A stretch of 64,000 nucleotides of DNA. Source: Ruthenibacterium lactatiformans (GTDB lineage: Bacteria; Bacillota; Clostridia; Oscillospirales; Ruminococcaceae). Positions 52,446-60,834 of the stretch are shown in pieces. A model generated the notes under the pieces. That model did no database searches and was not told where the DNA came from. It saw only the letters and a list, made by a program, of their open reading frames with translations. Where the stretch lies: positions 1 through 64,000 of the forward strand of contig NZ_JXXK01000003.1 of assembly GCF_000949455.1 (NCBI RefSeq), in the 5' to 3' direction. A program made the position numbers and the translations under genes. Within the stretch, counting starts at the first letter, position 1. Each line of letters opens with the position of its first letter.

Positions 52446-52474
52446 ATTCTATCATTCTGTAAAGAGATTGTCAA
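52446..52474 (-). promoter_or_regulatory. Promoter of the pyr operon
   Basis: Minus strand: -35 TTGACA (52474-52469), 17-bp spacer, -10 TAGAAT (52451-52446). It overlaps the last codons of the upstream radical SAM gene. The leader is about 180 nt. Confidence 0.85.
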
Positions 52475-54149
52475 TTGAACGGGTATGCAGAAGATAGCGC
52501 CCTGTAACGGGGTTTTTCTGTGTGTAATCCACAAACACCACCTGCCGCGTGCCGTACAAAAGCGCCACGCCGCGCCGCACGCCGGGCAGGGGCGCAGTGG
52601 CAGGGTTTTGTGCCAGCCGCTTCACCGCGCGGCCCAGCAAAGCGTCCGTTACATGCAGGCATTGCGGCAAACGCCCTGTGGAATTTGTGGCAAGGCGGTC
52701 GCGCACCATCGCGTCCCGCAGGCAGGCTTTGTCTATGCCCGGCAGCGCCGCGCACCAGTTGTACAAAAAAGCGGTGTAATCATCCAGCGGAATATTCGCC
52801 GTGCCGTGCCGCGCGCCTGCCGCGCCCAAACGGCAGTAAAAAACGAACGGGGAAAGCCCTGCCGCCGCCATCGCGTAAGCCGCCGTTTCCAAAAAACGCC
52901 CGCTGTTGTAGCAGCGCTCCAGCGCGTCTTCGGCGGCGCGCAGCACGTCCAGCTCCTCCGGCAAAAGCCAGGGCGTTTTCTGTACTTCATACGGCGGGTC
53001 TTCCGAAAAAACACAGGGGAATTCCTCCGGCTCCTCCCGCATGGCCGCGCCGTGCAGCAGCTTCAGAAAACCAAGCTGCAGCATCTGTGCGCCCAGCGCA
53101 TAGCCGGTGTTGAAGCTTTCACCGAATGTCCGCAGATCCTCATGGGGCAGGCCCGCGATCAGGTCGATGTGCACGTGCATATTCCCCATTGCAACCAAAC
53201 GCCGGATGTTCTGCTTTAAAACGCCCGTATCTGTTTTGCGCCGCACGGCGGCCAGCGTTTTTTCGCAAAACGACTGCATGCCGATCTCCAGCTGAAACGC
53301 GCCCGGCGGCGCCTGCTCCAGCAGCGCGAAGGTCTCTTCCCGCAGGATATCGCCCGCAAGCTCGAAATGAAAGCACACGCCCGCCGGAATGTCCCGCCCG
53401 TAATGCTTCAGGATAAACGCCAAAATGGCATTTGCGTGGGCGGGGTTTGCATTGAATGTCCGATCGATGAATTTCACGGTGTGCGCGCCGGAGCGCGCCA
53501 GTGTCAGGATGTTCCGTTTTGCCTGCTCCAGCGGGAACCAGCGGGGCTTGCCGCACCGCCCAGAAAGGCAGAACGCGCAGGCATACGGGCAGCCCCGGCT
53601 GGTCTCCAGATACGCAATGCGCCCGCGCAGGTTCTCCAGATACGCCGGCGCATACGGGCTGGGCGGCGCGCCCTCTTCCACGCAGGGCGCGGAGAGAAAG
53701 CCCCGGGCGCACAGCCCCGGGATGGGCGGCGCTTCCTCCTCCGGCTTCCGCCCGGCGGCCAGCGACGCCAACAGCATGGGCACGCTGCGTTCGCCCTCGC
53801 CGGAGAGGATATAATCCACCTGCGGGTTTTCCGCCAAAACCTCCCCCGCGTTGTAGCTCACCTCCGGGCCGCCCAGAACTACATATGCGCCCGGCCGCGC
53901 AGCCTTTACAGCGGCGGCAAGACGCAGCGTTTCCCGAATGTTCCACAAATAGCACGAAAACAGCACCGCATCCGGCTCCCCGTCCAAAATGCGGGCCAGC
54001 ACGTCCCGCTCCGGCTCATTGACGGTGCCCTCCCGCACCTCGGCACAAACACCCGCAGGGCCTGCGGCCTCCACACCCGCCAGCAGGCACCAGGGCGCCA
54101 GCGACGAATGAATGTATTTCGCATTGAGTGCAAACAGCACCGCCTTCAT
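52452..54149 (-). CDS. B12-binding-domain radical SAM protein with DUF4080
   Basis: A 565-residue protein: N-terminal cobalamin-binding-like Rossmann domain (about 1-135; ARPGAYVVLGGPEVSYNAGEVL), radical SAM core with CPYACAFC (near residue 188-195) ligating the 4Fe-4S cluster, and a C-terminal DUF4080 region. Substrate unknown; this family is widespread in Clostridia and the B12 domain may be vestigial. The pyr promoter lies inside its 3' end. A large terminator-like structure lies between it and VanZ. Confidence 0.85.
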   Translation of the reverse strand: MKAVLFALNAKYIHSSLAPWCLLAGVEAAGPAGVCAEVREGTVNEPERDVLARILDGEPDAVLFSCYLWNIRETLRLAAAVKAARPGAYVVLGGPEVSYNAGEVLAENPQVDYILSGEGERSVPMLLASLAAGRKPEEEAPPIPGLCARGFLSAPCVEEGAPPSPYAPAYLENLRGRIAYLETSRGCPYACAFCLSGRCGKPRWFPLEQAKRNILTLARSGAHTVKFIDRTFNANPAHANAILAFILKHYGRDIPAGVCFHFELAGDILREETFALLEQAPPGAFQLEIGMQSFCEKTLAAVRRKTDTGVLKQNIRRLVAMGNMHVHIDLIAGLPHEDLRTFGESFNTGYALGAQMLQLGFLKLLHGAAMREEPEEFPCVFSEDPPYEVQKTPWLLPEELDVLRAAEDALERCYNSGRFLETAAYAMAAAGLSPFVFYCRLGAAGARHGTANIPLDDYTAFLYNWCAALPGIDKACLRDAMVRDRLATNSTGRLPQCLHVTDALLGRAVKRLAQNPATAPLPGVRRGVALLYGTRQVVFVDYTQKNPVTGRYLLHTRSIDNLFTE

Positions 54150-54171
54150 CGGCCGCGCCCCCCTCTTTCGC

Positions 54172-54252
54172 CGTTTTTACGCTTGCAAATAAAAAACGCC
54201 GCGTCACGGGCGCGTTGACACAGAAAACATCGGTTTTCTTGCGTCAGCACGC
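54172..54252 (-). terminator. Branched terminator-like structure
   Basis: Minus strand: outer arms AAAACGCCGC / GCGGCGTTTTTT enclose TGACGCA / TGTGTCA and an inner GAAAAC / GTTTTC hairpin, followed by TATTTG. It begins right after the VanZ stop and lies 50 bp before the radical SAM gene. Confidence 0.65.
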
Positions 54253-54780
54253 CTAAAGCGGCGTTTTGCTTTCCCGCAGAACATGGAACATGCGCACGAG
54301 CAGCAGCAGGAACAGGGCTGCCAGCAGCCCAAACACGACGCCGGAAAAATCGATCACCACATCCCGCACGTCGCTGCCGCGCCCATCCGCAAACATCTGG
54401 ATCCCCTCGTCCAGCACGCCTGCCAGCAGGCCGAAAAACAGAGGCCACGAAATATGCGAGAGGATGCGCCGGGTATACACCCGCAGGGACAGCATCAGCC
54501 AGAAGCCCAGCAGCGCGTATTCGCTGAAATGGCCCAGCTTGCGCACCAGACGCTCGGGAAAGCGCCAGCCGACCCCCACGCGGGCCAGCCCTCCGTTGAG
54601 CCATTCGGTGACGGCGGCGCTGCGCAGGCCCGAGGCCGTGCCGCTCTGCATGGAATTGGAAAAAATAAATACGACAGTGCCCGCCGCAAACAGCGTGAAC
54701 AGCACCCGCAGCGCGATCAGGCGTGCCGGCGTGCGCTCTCTGTCCGTCAGGCGTCCGTTTGTGTGGTTTTGCTGCATCAT
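54253..54780 (-). CDS. VanZ family membrane protein
   Basis: A 175-residue VanZ-like protein with four predicted helices (about 20-40, 80-100, 112-130, 145-168). The conserved KLGHFSEYALLGF and LDEGIQMFADGRGSDVRDVVIDFSG motifs are present. VanZ confers low-level teicoplanin resistance in enterococci, but most homologues are of unknown function. ATG 54780 follows AAAGGG; 37 bp after asnA, so probably co-transcribed. Confidence 0.88.
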   Translation of the reverse strand: MMQQNHTNGRLTDRERTPARLIALRVLFTLFAAGTVVFIFSNSMQSGTASGLRSAAVTEWLNGGLARVGVGWRFPERLVRKLGHFSEYALLGFWLMLSLRVYTRRILSHISWPLFFGLLAGVLDEGIQMFADGRGSDVRDVVIDFSGVVFGLLAALFLLLLVRMFHVLRESKTPL

Positions 54781-54817
54781 AGATAACCCTTTCCGGGCAA
54801 ACACCTTTGCGGGGCTG

Positions 54818-55828
54818 TCAAAGAAGCTGCACACCGGCTGCGGCGCACGCGGCGCACGTTTCACCGTCCCACAGCGACACCTGCACCTCGCCAACGTGGG
54901 CTTTGCCCAACAGCAGCATGCACAGGCGGCTTTGGCCGATGCCGCCGCCGATGGTCAGCGGCAGCTCATCCGTTAACAGCATTTTGTGGAATGGCAGCGC
55001 CGCGCGTTCCCTGCATCCCGCGATGCTGAGCTGGCGTGCCAGCGCGTCCGCGTCTACGCGGATGCCCATGCTGGACAGCTCCAGCGCACAGCCCAGGGTT
55101 TCGTTCCAGAACAGCAGGTCGCCGTTCAGCGTCCAGTCGTCATAGTCCGGCGCGCGGCCGTCGTGAGGCCTGCCGGAACGCAGCGCCCCGCCGATGCCGA
55201 TGATGAACACCGTGCCGTGCGCCTTTGCAAAAGCATTTTCCCTTTCCTTTGGTGTGAGCGCGGGCCACTGGTCCTCCAGCTCCTGCGCGGTGGCAAACGC
55301 CGTTTCCCGGCACAGCCGCACGCGCTCCAGCGCGGGGAACTGCCATTTCAGCTCATCCAGCGTGCCGCACACCGCATCCACGATCTTCTGCACAGTCTGC
55401 TTCAGATATTCGGTGGTTCGCTCCTCCCGGGTGATAACCTTTTCCCAGTCCCACTGGTCCACATAAATGGAGTGAAGGTTGTCCATCTCCTCGTCCCGGC
55501 GGATGGCGTTCATGTCTGTGACCAAACCGTTGCCCACATGGAAATCATACTGAGCCAGAGCCATGCGCTTCCACTTCGCCAGCGAATGCACCACCTCGGC
55601 GTTTGCCCCCAGCGCGGGCACGTCGAAGGTGACGGGGCGCTCTACGCCGTTCAAATCATCGTTCAGGCCCGTGGCCGGGTCCACGAACAGCGGCGCCGTC
55701 ACGCGCTTCAGATGCAGCGCGCCGCACAGCTTTTCCAGGAAGATCTGCTTGATAAGGCCGATGGCCTTCTGTGTGTCATAAAGCCCCAGCGCCGGCCTGT
55801 ACCCGGCGGGAATGACGGTTTTCGGCAT
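54818..55828 (-). CDS. asnA: Aspartate-ammonia ligase (asparagine synthetase A)
   Basis: Ammonia-dependent asparagine synthetase, related to class II aminoacyl-tRNA synthetases. The 336-residue protein has VTAPLFVDPATGLNDDLNGVERPV, HSLAKWKRMAL, DFHVGNGLVTDMNAIRRDE, HSIYVDQWDWE and GGGIGQSRLCMLLLG (motif 3-like ATP site). GGGGGAG precedes ATG 55828. It extends the nitrogen-assimilation gene set of the window; its leader contains a short hexaloop hairpin. Confidence 0.96.
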   Translation of the reverse strand: MPKTVIPAGYRPALGLYDTQKAIGLIKQIFLEKLCGALHLKRVTAPLFVDPATGLNDDLNGVERPVTFDVPALGANAEVVHSLAKWKRMALAQYDFHVGNGLVTDMNAIRRDEEMDNLHSIYVDQWDWEKVITREERTTEYLKQTVQKIVDAVCGTLDELKWQFPALERVRLCRETAFATAQELEDQWPALTPKERENAFAKAHGTVFIIGIGGALRSGRPHDGRAPDYDDWTLNGDLLFWNETLGCALELSSMGIRVDADALARQLSIAGCRERAALPFHKMLLTDELPLTIGGGIGQSRLCMLLLGKAHVGEVQVSLWDGETCAACAAAGVQLL

Positions 55829-55856
55829 GATAGAACTCTCCCCCGCGCTCAAAATC

Positions 55857-55874
55857 ATACGGTCCGTTCCGTAT
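55857..55874 (-). promoter_or_regulatory. Hexaloop hairpin at the 5' end of the asnA leader
   Basis: 6-bp stem ATACGG / CCGTAT with loop AACGGA on the transcript (A at position 1, G at position 4). Lies at the predicted transcription start, 29 bp before the start codon. Confidence 0.45.
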
Positions 55875-55881
55875 TTAATGT

Positions 55882-55910
55882 ATTATAGCACGGGCGGGGG
55901 TGTGGTTCAA
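55882..55910 (-). promoter_or_regulatory. Promoter of asnA
   Basis: Minus strand: -35 TTGAAC (55910-55905), 17-bp spacer, -10 TATAAT (55887-55882). Confidence 0.8.
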
Positions 55911-56007
55911 GCCACCGGACGGCTTGCCACAGCCGTGCCCGCGTGTTACCATAAGGAAAGAACGCGCCGGCCCTGTCCTGGGCCGCGCAAAAAAGGAGCG
56001 TGCCGTT

Positions 56008-56382
56008 ATGGCGGAGCACCGCATTTTCAAAGCCCGTTTTTCCGATATCTACCCGCTCTACGTACAGAAGGCGTTGCGCAAGGGCCGCACGCAGGATGAA
56101 GTAGACGCCGTCATTCTCTGGCTGACGGGCTACACGCCCGGCGGCCTTGCCCGGCAGCTTGCGCAGCGAACGGATATGGCGTCCTTTTTCGGGCAGGCGC
56201 CGCGGTTCAACCCAGCCGGCGCAGAGATCAAAGGCGTGGTGTGCGGCGTGCGGGTGGAGGACATTGAAGACCCTTTGATGCAAAAGATCCGTTATCTGGA
56301 TAAGCTCATCGACGAACTGGCCAAGGGCAGGCCCATGGAAAAAATACTGCGCGGCACAAAGGGCGGTGGGGAGCAATGCTGA
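56008..56382 (+). CDS. DUF2200 family protein
   Basis: A 124-residue protein matching DUF2200: HRIFKARFSDIYPLYVQKALRKGRTQDEVDAVILWLTGY, then FFGQAPRFNPAGAEIKGVVCGVRVEDIEDPLMQKIRYLDKLIDELAKGR (residues about 60-115). The function is unknown. AAGGAG lies 7 nt before the ATG. Its stop overlaps the start of the next gene by 7 bp, so the two are coupled. Confidence 0.85.
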   Translation: MAEHRIFKARFSDIYPLYVQKALRKGRTQDEVDAVILWLTGYTPGGLARQLAQRTDMASFFGQAPRFNPAGAEIKGVVCGVRVEDIEDPLMQKIRYLDKLIDELAKGRPMEKILRGTKGGGEQC

Positions 56383-57362
56383 ATTTCGCGATCCTTTCGG
56401 CGGGAAACATTGCCGGGCGCATGGCGCGCACGCTGGACAGTCTGCGGGAGGAGGTGCAGCCTTACGCCATTGCGGCCCGGGACAGCGCGCGGGCCCAAGC
56501 CCTGGCCGGGCGGTACGGCTTTGCAAAAAGTTTTGCCGGATATGAGGCGCTGCTGGCCGACCCGGCCGTGGACGTCGTTTACATCGGCAGCATCCATCCT
56601 CTGCACGCACAGCACATCCGCGCGGCGCTGCTTGCGGGCAAACATGTGCTGTGCGAAAAGCCCCTGACGCTGAACGCGGCCCAGGCGCAAAGCCTGTTTG
56701 CCCTGGCGCGGGAGCGCGGCCTGCTGCTGGCGGAAGCCATGTGGACGCGTACGCTGCCTTTTGCGCAGGCTCTGCGCAAAACGCTGGCGGACGGGCGGCT
56801 GGGCGCGCCGCGCCTGGTGACGGCTGTGCTGGGTGAGGCCATGGCGGATATCCCCCGCATCGCGCAGCCCGCGCTGGGCGGCGGCGCGCTGCTGGACATA
56901 GGCGTTTACGCGCTTACGCTGGCATGCCTGGCACTGGAGGGAGACGTGGAGCGGGTTGGGGGCGTGTGCGTTCAAAACGGGCTGGGCGCGGACATTGAGG
57001 AGAGTATTTCTCTGCGTTTTTCCGGCGGAGCGTGCGCCTCGCTGGCCGTGAGCGCCCGGTGTGCGGCGCCCCACCGCGCCGCCGTTTGCTGCGGCGGAGG
57101 ACGCATAGAGATCGACGGCCCGCTTTGGAGCCCCGCGGCCATGACGGTGTATGGCGGAACGGGAACGGACGCGCCGCGGGAAACCATCCGCTTTGACAAC
57201 ACAGGCACGGGCTTTGAGCCGGAGGTGCGGGCCGTGGCGGCGGCGCTGGCGGCCGGCCGCACCGAATGCCCGGCCCTGCCCGCTGCCGAAACGCTGCGCG
57301 TGCTGCGCGCGGCGGACGCGCTGCGGGCGCTGTGGGGCGTGCGGTATCCCGGCGAAGCGTGA
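56376..57362 (+). CDS. Gfo/Idh/MocA family oxidoreductase
   Basis: A 328-residue NAD(P)-dependent dehydrogenase: N-terminal Rossmann domain (FAILSAGNIAGRMARTL, then VDVVYIGSIHPLHAQHI and the CEKPLTLN motif with catalytic Lys at about 93-96) and a C-terminal beta-sheet domain. Similar proteins act on sugars or dihydrodiols; the substrate is not readable. Starts inside the DUF2200 gene. Confidence 0.9.
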   Translation: MLNFAILSAGNIAGRMARTLDSLREEVQPYAIAARDSARAQALAGRYGFAKSFAGYEALLADPAVDVVYIGSIHPLHAQHIRAALLAGKHVLCEKPLTLNAAQAQSLFALARERGLLLAEAMWTRTLPFAQALRKTLADGRLGAPRLVTAVLGEAMADIPRIAQPALGGGALLDIGVYALTLACLALEGDVERVGGVCVQNGLGADIEESISLRFSGGACASLAVSARCAAPHRAAVCCGGGRIEIDGPLWSPAAMTVYGGTGTDAPRETIRFDNTGTGFEPEVRAVAAALAAGRTECPALPAAETLRVLRAADALRALWGVRYPGEA

Positions 57363-57426
57363 GGCATAGCCGGCTCTTTCCGGCTTTTCTTTTTTAAAAT
57401 AATTGTAAAGCCGGGCGCGCGCTCCC

Positions 57427-57456
57427 TTGGCAGGACGGCGTCCGGCGTGCTACAAT
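57427..57456 (+). promoter_or_regulatory. Promoter of the MFS gene
   Basis: -35 TTGGCA (57427-57432), 18-bp spacer, -10 TACAAT (57451-57456), 32 bp before the start codon. Confidence 0.75.
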
Positions 57457-57488
57457 GAAAGCAACAACAACAAAGGGGGCTTCTCCCG

Positions 57489-58763
57489 ATGAAGCTGAAT
57501 TACAAACGCACCTTTTTCGTGGGCCTTGCATTCATGTCCATCTGCGCGTTCTGGCAGGTGTACGACAACGTCATCCCCCTGATCCTGAAAGACACGTTCC
57601 ATGTGCGCGACAGCTACATCGGCATCGTGATGGCCATGGACAACGTGCTGGCGCTGTTCATGCTGCCGCTGTTCGGCAAGCTGAGCGACAAGACCCGCAC
57701 GAAAATCGGCCGCCGTATGCCGTACATACTGGGCGGCACCATCCTGGCGCTTCTGTGCCTCGCCATCATGCCCGCAGCACAGAAGCAGAACAACGCCCTG
57801 CTGTTCTTCATCGGCCTGGGGCTGGTGCTCATTGCCATGGCCACCTACCGCAGCCCCGCCGTGGCCCTGATGCCGGACGTCACACCCAAGCCCCTGCGCA
57901 GCCAGGGCAACGCCGTCATCAACCTGATGGGCGCCGTGGGCGGCATGCTGATGCTGCTGACGATGATGATCTTTCCCGTCACCGGGGATACGCCCCGCTA
58001 TTCCGCCGTATTCCTTGTGCTGGGGCTGGTGATGGCCGTCTGTGTGGCCGTGCTGTTCTGGCAGATCAGGGAACCGGCCTGCGTGGCTGAACGCGAGGCC
58101 GCCGACAGGGCCGCCGGCTCTTCCGACGAGGACGAAGGCGTAACGGACGCGGGCGGCAAAATGCCGCGGCCCATGTTCCGCAGCCTGCTGTTCATCCTGG
58201 CCAGCGTGTTCTTCTGGTTCTTCGGCTACAACGCCGTCACCTCGGCTTTCAGCCGTTACGCCGAACAGGAGCTGCAGGGCAACTTTGCCCTGGTGCTGAT
58301 GATCTGCACCGTCGCGGCCATCGTCTCGTATATGCCCGTGGGCATGATCGCCCAGCGCATCGGCCGCAAGCGCACGATCCTCATCGGCATCGTGATGCTG
58401 GGTACTGCGTTCTTTGCGGGCATCTTTTTCCACAGCGTCTCGCCGCTGCTGTACATCTTTTTCGCGCTGGCCGGCATGGGCTGGGCGTTCATCAATGTAA
58501 ACAGCTACCCCATGGTGGTGGAGCTGAGCAAGGGCTCGGACGTGGGCAAGTACACAGGCTATTATTACACTGTGTCCATGACGGCGCAGATCTTTACGCC
58601 CATCCTCTCCAATATTCTGATGGAGCATGTGGGCTATCGCACGCTGTTTCCCTATGCCGCCTTCTTCGTGTTCGCCAGCTTTGTCACGATGCTGTTCGTG
58701 CGGCACGGTGATGCGAGGCCGGTTGCCAAAAAGGGGCTGGAAGCGCTGGACGTGGACGACTGA
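57489..58763 (+). CDS. MFS transporter (SLC45/sugar-transporter-like)
   Basis: A 424-residue, twelve-helix transporter. The N-terminal half has VYDNVIPLILKDTF and FGKLSDKTRTKIGRRMPYILGG, the loop 2-3 form seen in SLC45/MelB-like sugar carriers; a charged cytosolic loop (EREAADRAAGSSDEDEG) splits the halves. GGGGG is 9 nt before the ATG. Substrate unknown, perhaps a glycoside given the glycan enzymes nearby. Followed by a very strong terminator. Confidence 0.88.
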   Translation: MKLNYKRTFFVGLAFMSICAFWQVYDNVIPLILKDTFHVRDSYIGIVMAMDNVLALFMLPLFGKLSDKTRTKIGRRMPYILGGTILALLCLAIMPAAQKQNNALLFFIGLGLVLIAMATYRSPAVALMPDVTPKPLRSQGNAVINLMGAVGGMLMLLTMMIFPVTGDTPRYSAVFLVLGLVMAVCVAVLFWQIREPACVAEREAADRAAGSSDEDEGVTDAGGKMPRPMFRSLLFILASVFFWFFGYNAVTSAFSRYAEQELQGNFALVLMICTVAAIVSYMPVGMIAQRIGRKRTILIGIVMLGTAFFAGIFFHSVSPLLYIFFALAGMGWAFINVNSYPMVVELSKGSDVGKYTGYYYTVSMTAQIFTPILSNILMEHVGYRTLFPYAAFFVFASFVTMLFVRHGDARPVAKKGLEALDVDD

Positions 58764-58787
58764 GCGTGTTTTTCCCTGCTCCAATGC

Positions 58788-58826
58788 AAAACGGCCGCCG
58801 GAAAGGCCTTTCCGGCGGCCGTTTTT
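58788..58826. terminator. Terminator after the MFS gene
   Basis: A 19-bp perfect palindrome arm (AAAACGGCCGCCGGAAAGG) followed by its complement and TTTTTT. Confidence 0.92.
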
Positions 58827-58926
58827 TGCGGCTTTTTTGAAAAACCTCTTTCCTCGGAGAAAAAAATCGGCTATGATAGAGTGCGGTATGCGGCGCAGAG
58901 CCGCAAAGCGACGGGAGGATGCAGCG

Positions 58927-60306
58927 ATGAGAGCGGGAAACGACCTTGGCAGCGGAAGGATCGGCGTGCTGGTAGGACGCATCGCGCTGCCCAGCATGCT
59001 GGCGCAGTTCATCTCTGTGCTTTACAGCATCGTGGACCGCATTTTCATCGGCCAGATCCCCGGCGAGGGCGCGCTGGCGCTGGCAGGCGCCGGCGTATGC
59101 GGCCCGGTGGTGACGATGGTCGGCTCGGTGGCGTTTCTTGTGGGCGTTGGCGGCGCGCCGCTGCTCAGCATCAAGCGCGGCGAGGGCGACGACGATGCTG
59201 CGCGGGGCATTCTGGCCAACTGCTTTTTGATGCTGTGCGTGTTCTCGGTGGCGCTGCCCGCCGCCATCCTGCCCTTTCGTGAGCCGATGCTGCGGCTGTT
59301 CGGCGCAAGCGACGCCACCTACTCGTATGCGGAGGCCTATTTCACCCTTTACCTGCTGGGTACGCCCTTTGCGCTGCTGGCCTCCGGCCTGAACCAGTTC
59401 ATCGTATGCCAGGGCTTCGCAGCCGACGGCATGAAATCCGTGGCGCTGGGCGCGGTGCTCAACATCGTGCTGGACCCTGTGTTCATCTTCGCTTTCGGCC
59501 TCGGCGTGCGCGGCGCGGCCATCGCCACGGTGCTTTCCCAGCTCGCAAGCTGCGTTTATGCGGTGCGCTTTCTGCTGGGCAAAAAGCCCCCCATCCGCAT
59601 CACACGGGGCGGATATTCCGCGGCCGTCATGAGGCGTGTGCTGACGCTGGGCTTTTCGCCGTTCATCATCATCGCGCTGGACAACGTGATGATCATTGCC
59701 ATGAACGCCGTGCTTCAGCACTACGGCGGCGCGGCGCGGGGCGACGCTCTGGTGACCTGCGCCACCATCGCCCAAAGCTTCATGCTCGTTGTGACGATGC
59801 CGCTGGGAGGCATCACGGGCGGAACGCAGTCTATTTTAAGCTATAACTACGGCGCATACCGCACCGAGCGCGTACGGCAGGCGCAGAAGTACATTTTCGG
59901 GCTGGGGCTGGTGTTCACGGCTGTGATGACTCTGGCCGCGCGGCTGGCCGGGCCGTTGTTCGTGCGGCTGTTCACCACCGACGAAGCGCTGGCGGCCCAG
60001 GCGTTCGACACCATCAAGGTATGCACGCTGGCGCTGCTTCCCCTGGGCCTGCAATACGAGGTAGTGGACGGCTTCACGGCACTGGGCCTTGCGAAGCTGG
60101 CGCTGCCGCTTTCGCTGTGGCGCAAGGCCGTCTACTTCGCGGCGGTGTTCGCGCTGCCCGCGTTTTTCGGCGCGGACGCGGTGTTCTACGCCGAGCCCAT
60201 CTCCGATGTGCTTGGGCCGCTGGCCTCCGTCGCCGTGTACTGCGTGTGCATCCGGGGCGTACTGGCCCGGCGCGCGGCGCTGGCGCCGCAGAAGCTTCCC
60301 AACTGA
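58927..60306 (+). CDS. MATE family efflux transporter
   Basis: A 459-residue, twelve-helix MATE/MOP exporter (ion-coupled drug or metabolite efflux). SMLAQFISVLYSIVDRIFIGQIPGEGALALAG is the typical first-helix signature; GFAADGMKSVALGAVLNIVLDPVFIF and GITGGTQSILSYNYGAYRTERV mark the two halves. GGGAGG is 8 nt before ATG 58927. Substrate unknown. The 3' side is repeat A2. Confidence 0.93.
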   Translation: MRAGNDLGSGRIGVLVGRIALPSMLAQFISVLYSIVDRIFIGQIPGEGALALAGAGVCGPVVTMVGSVAFLVGVGGAPLLSIKRGEGDDDAARGILANCFLMLCVFSVALPAAILPFREPMLRLFGASDATYSYAEAYFTLYLLGTPFALLASGLNQFIVCQGFAADGMKSVALGAVLNIVLDPVFIFAFGLGVRGAAIATVLSQLASCVYAVRFLLGKKPPIRITRGGYSAAVMRRVLTLGFSPFIIIALDNVMIIAMNAVLQHYGGAARGDALVTCATIAQSFMLVVTMPLGGITGGTQSILSYNYGAYRTERVRQAQKYIFGLGLVFTAVMTLAARLAGPLFVRLFTTDEALAAQAFDTIKVCTLALLPLGLQYEVVDGFTALGLAKLALPLSLWRKAVYFAAVFALPAFFGADAVFYAEPISDVLGPLASVAVYCVCIRGVLARRAALAPQKLPN

Positions 60307-60495
60307 AACCGCAAAAACCATGGCCGCAGCGTCTGCTGCAGCCACGGTCAGCTTGTCGAAAAAGCTGCGCTTTTGCGCCAAGCCGCCTGCGAACAGGGCC
60401 TGCGGCCCCGTTCGCCGCGCACGGCGGCCTTCGGCGGCCGCTCCGCTCTGCACGCCTCGGCACTGGCCCTGCGGGGCGCCGCGGGGTTATTTTAG

Positions 60496-60667
60496 GGCAA
60501 CACCGCACAATTCTAAGTTTCGAATCGCGCCGGCAGATTTTTTGGCAGGTTAAACAAGAATGCTCGCGAATACTTTGTGTATTCGCGAGCATTTTTGTGA
60601 CAGTTGCCGGAAAATCTGCAAGCGAGGCGACGCTTAAGGCTTCAGCCGTGAATTGTGCGGTGTTGCC
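60496..60667. mobile_element. MITE-like element with perfect 18-bp terminal inverted repeats
   Basis: GGCAACACCGCACAATTC (60496-60513) and its exact complement (60650-60667) bound 172 bp without coding capacity. Inside are GCAGATTTT / AAAATCTGC arms and a central 15-bp perfect hairpin, so the whole folds as a long stem. Comparing flanks with A1 (ATTTTgAATGAAAAA against ATTTT[element]GGATGAAAAA) gives a near empty site. No clear target duplication is visible. Confidence 0.82.
60559..60596. terminator. Central hairpin of the MITE-like element
   Basis: AATGCTCGCGAATAC / GTATTCGCGAGCATT, 15 bp perfect, 5-nt loop, followed by TTTG; terminator-like for MATE read-through. Confidence 0.7.
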
Positions 60668-60834
60668 TTGGATGAAAAAGGGGTTCCCCACTCCTTTTTG
60701 GCGGCATTCGCCGCGTGGCTTGCACTTTGCTGCGCAAAGATGCATGGCTTTGCCACCGCCAGCTTTTTCCCCGGACGCTTCTTTTACTTCCTTATTTATG
60801 GAGGCTTTCTTCCGGCTCTGTTCGCCGGGCGGGT

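Larger units (their letters stand above)
60349..60815. repeat. Intergenic repeat family A, copy A2, interrupted by a MITE-like element
   Basis: Gene-free 528-bp interval between the MATE and creatininase genes. 60349-60493 match the left part of A1 and 60668-60815 its right part. The two parts are separated by a 172-bp element with terminal inverted repeats. The right edge lies about 20 bp past the creatininase stop, equivalent to A1 beside its own neighbour. Confidence 0.82.

Noticed and set aside
55829..55910. T-box or amino-acid riboswitch in the asnA leader
   Set aside because: The leader is under 60 nt, has no TGGNACCGCG-like T-box sequence and no terminator.
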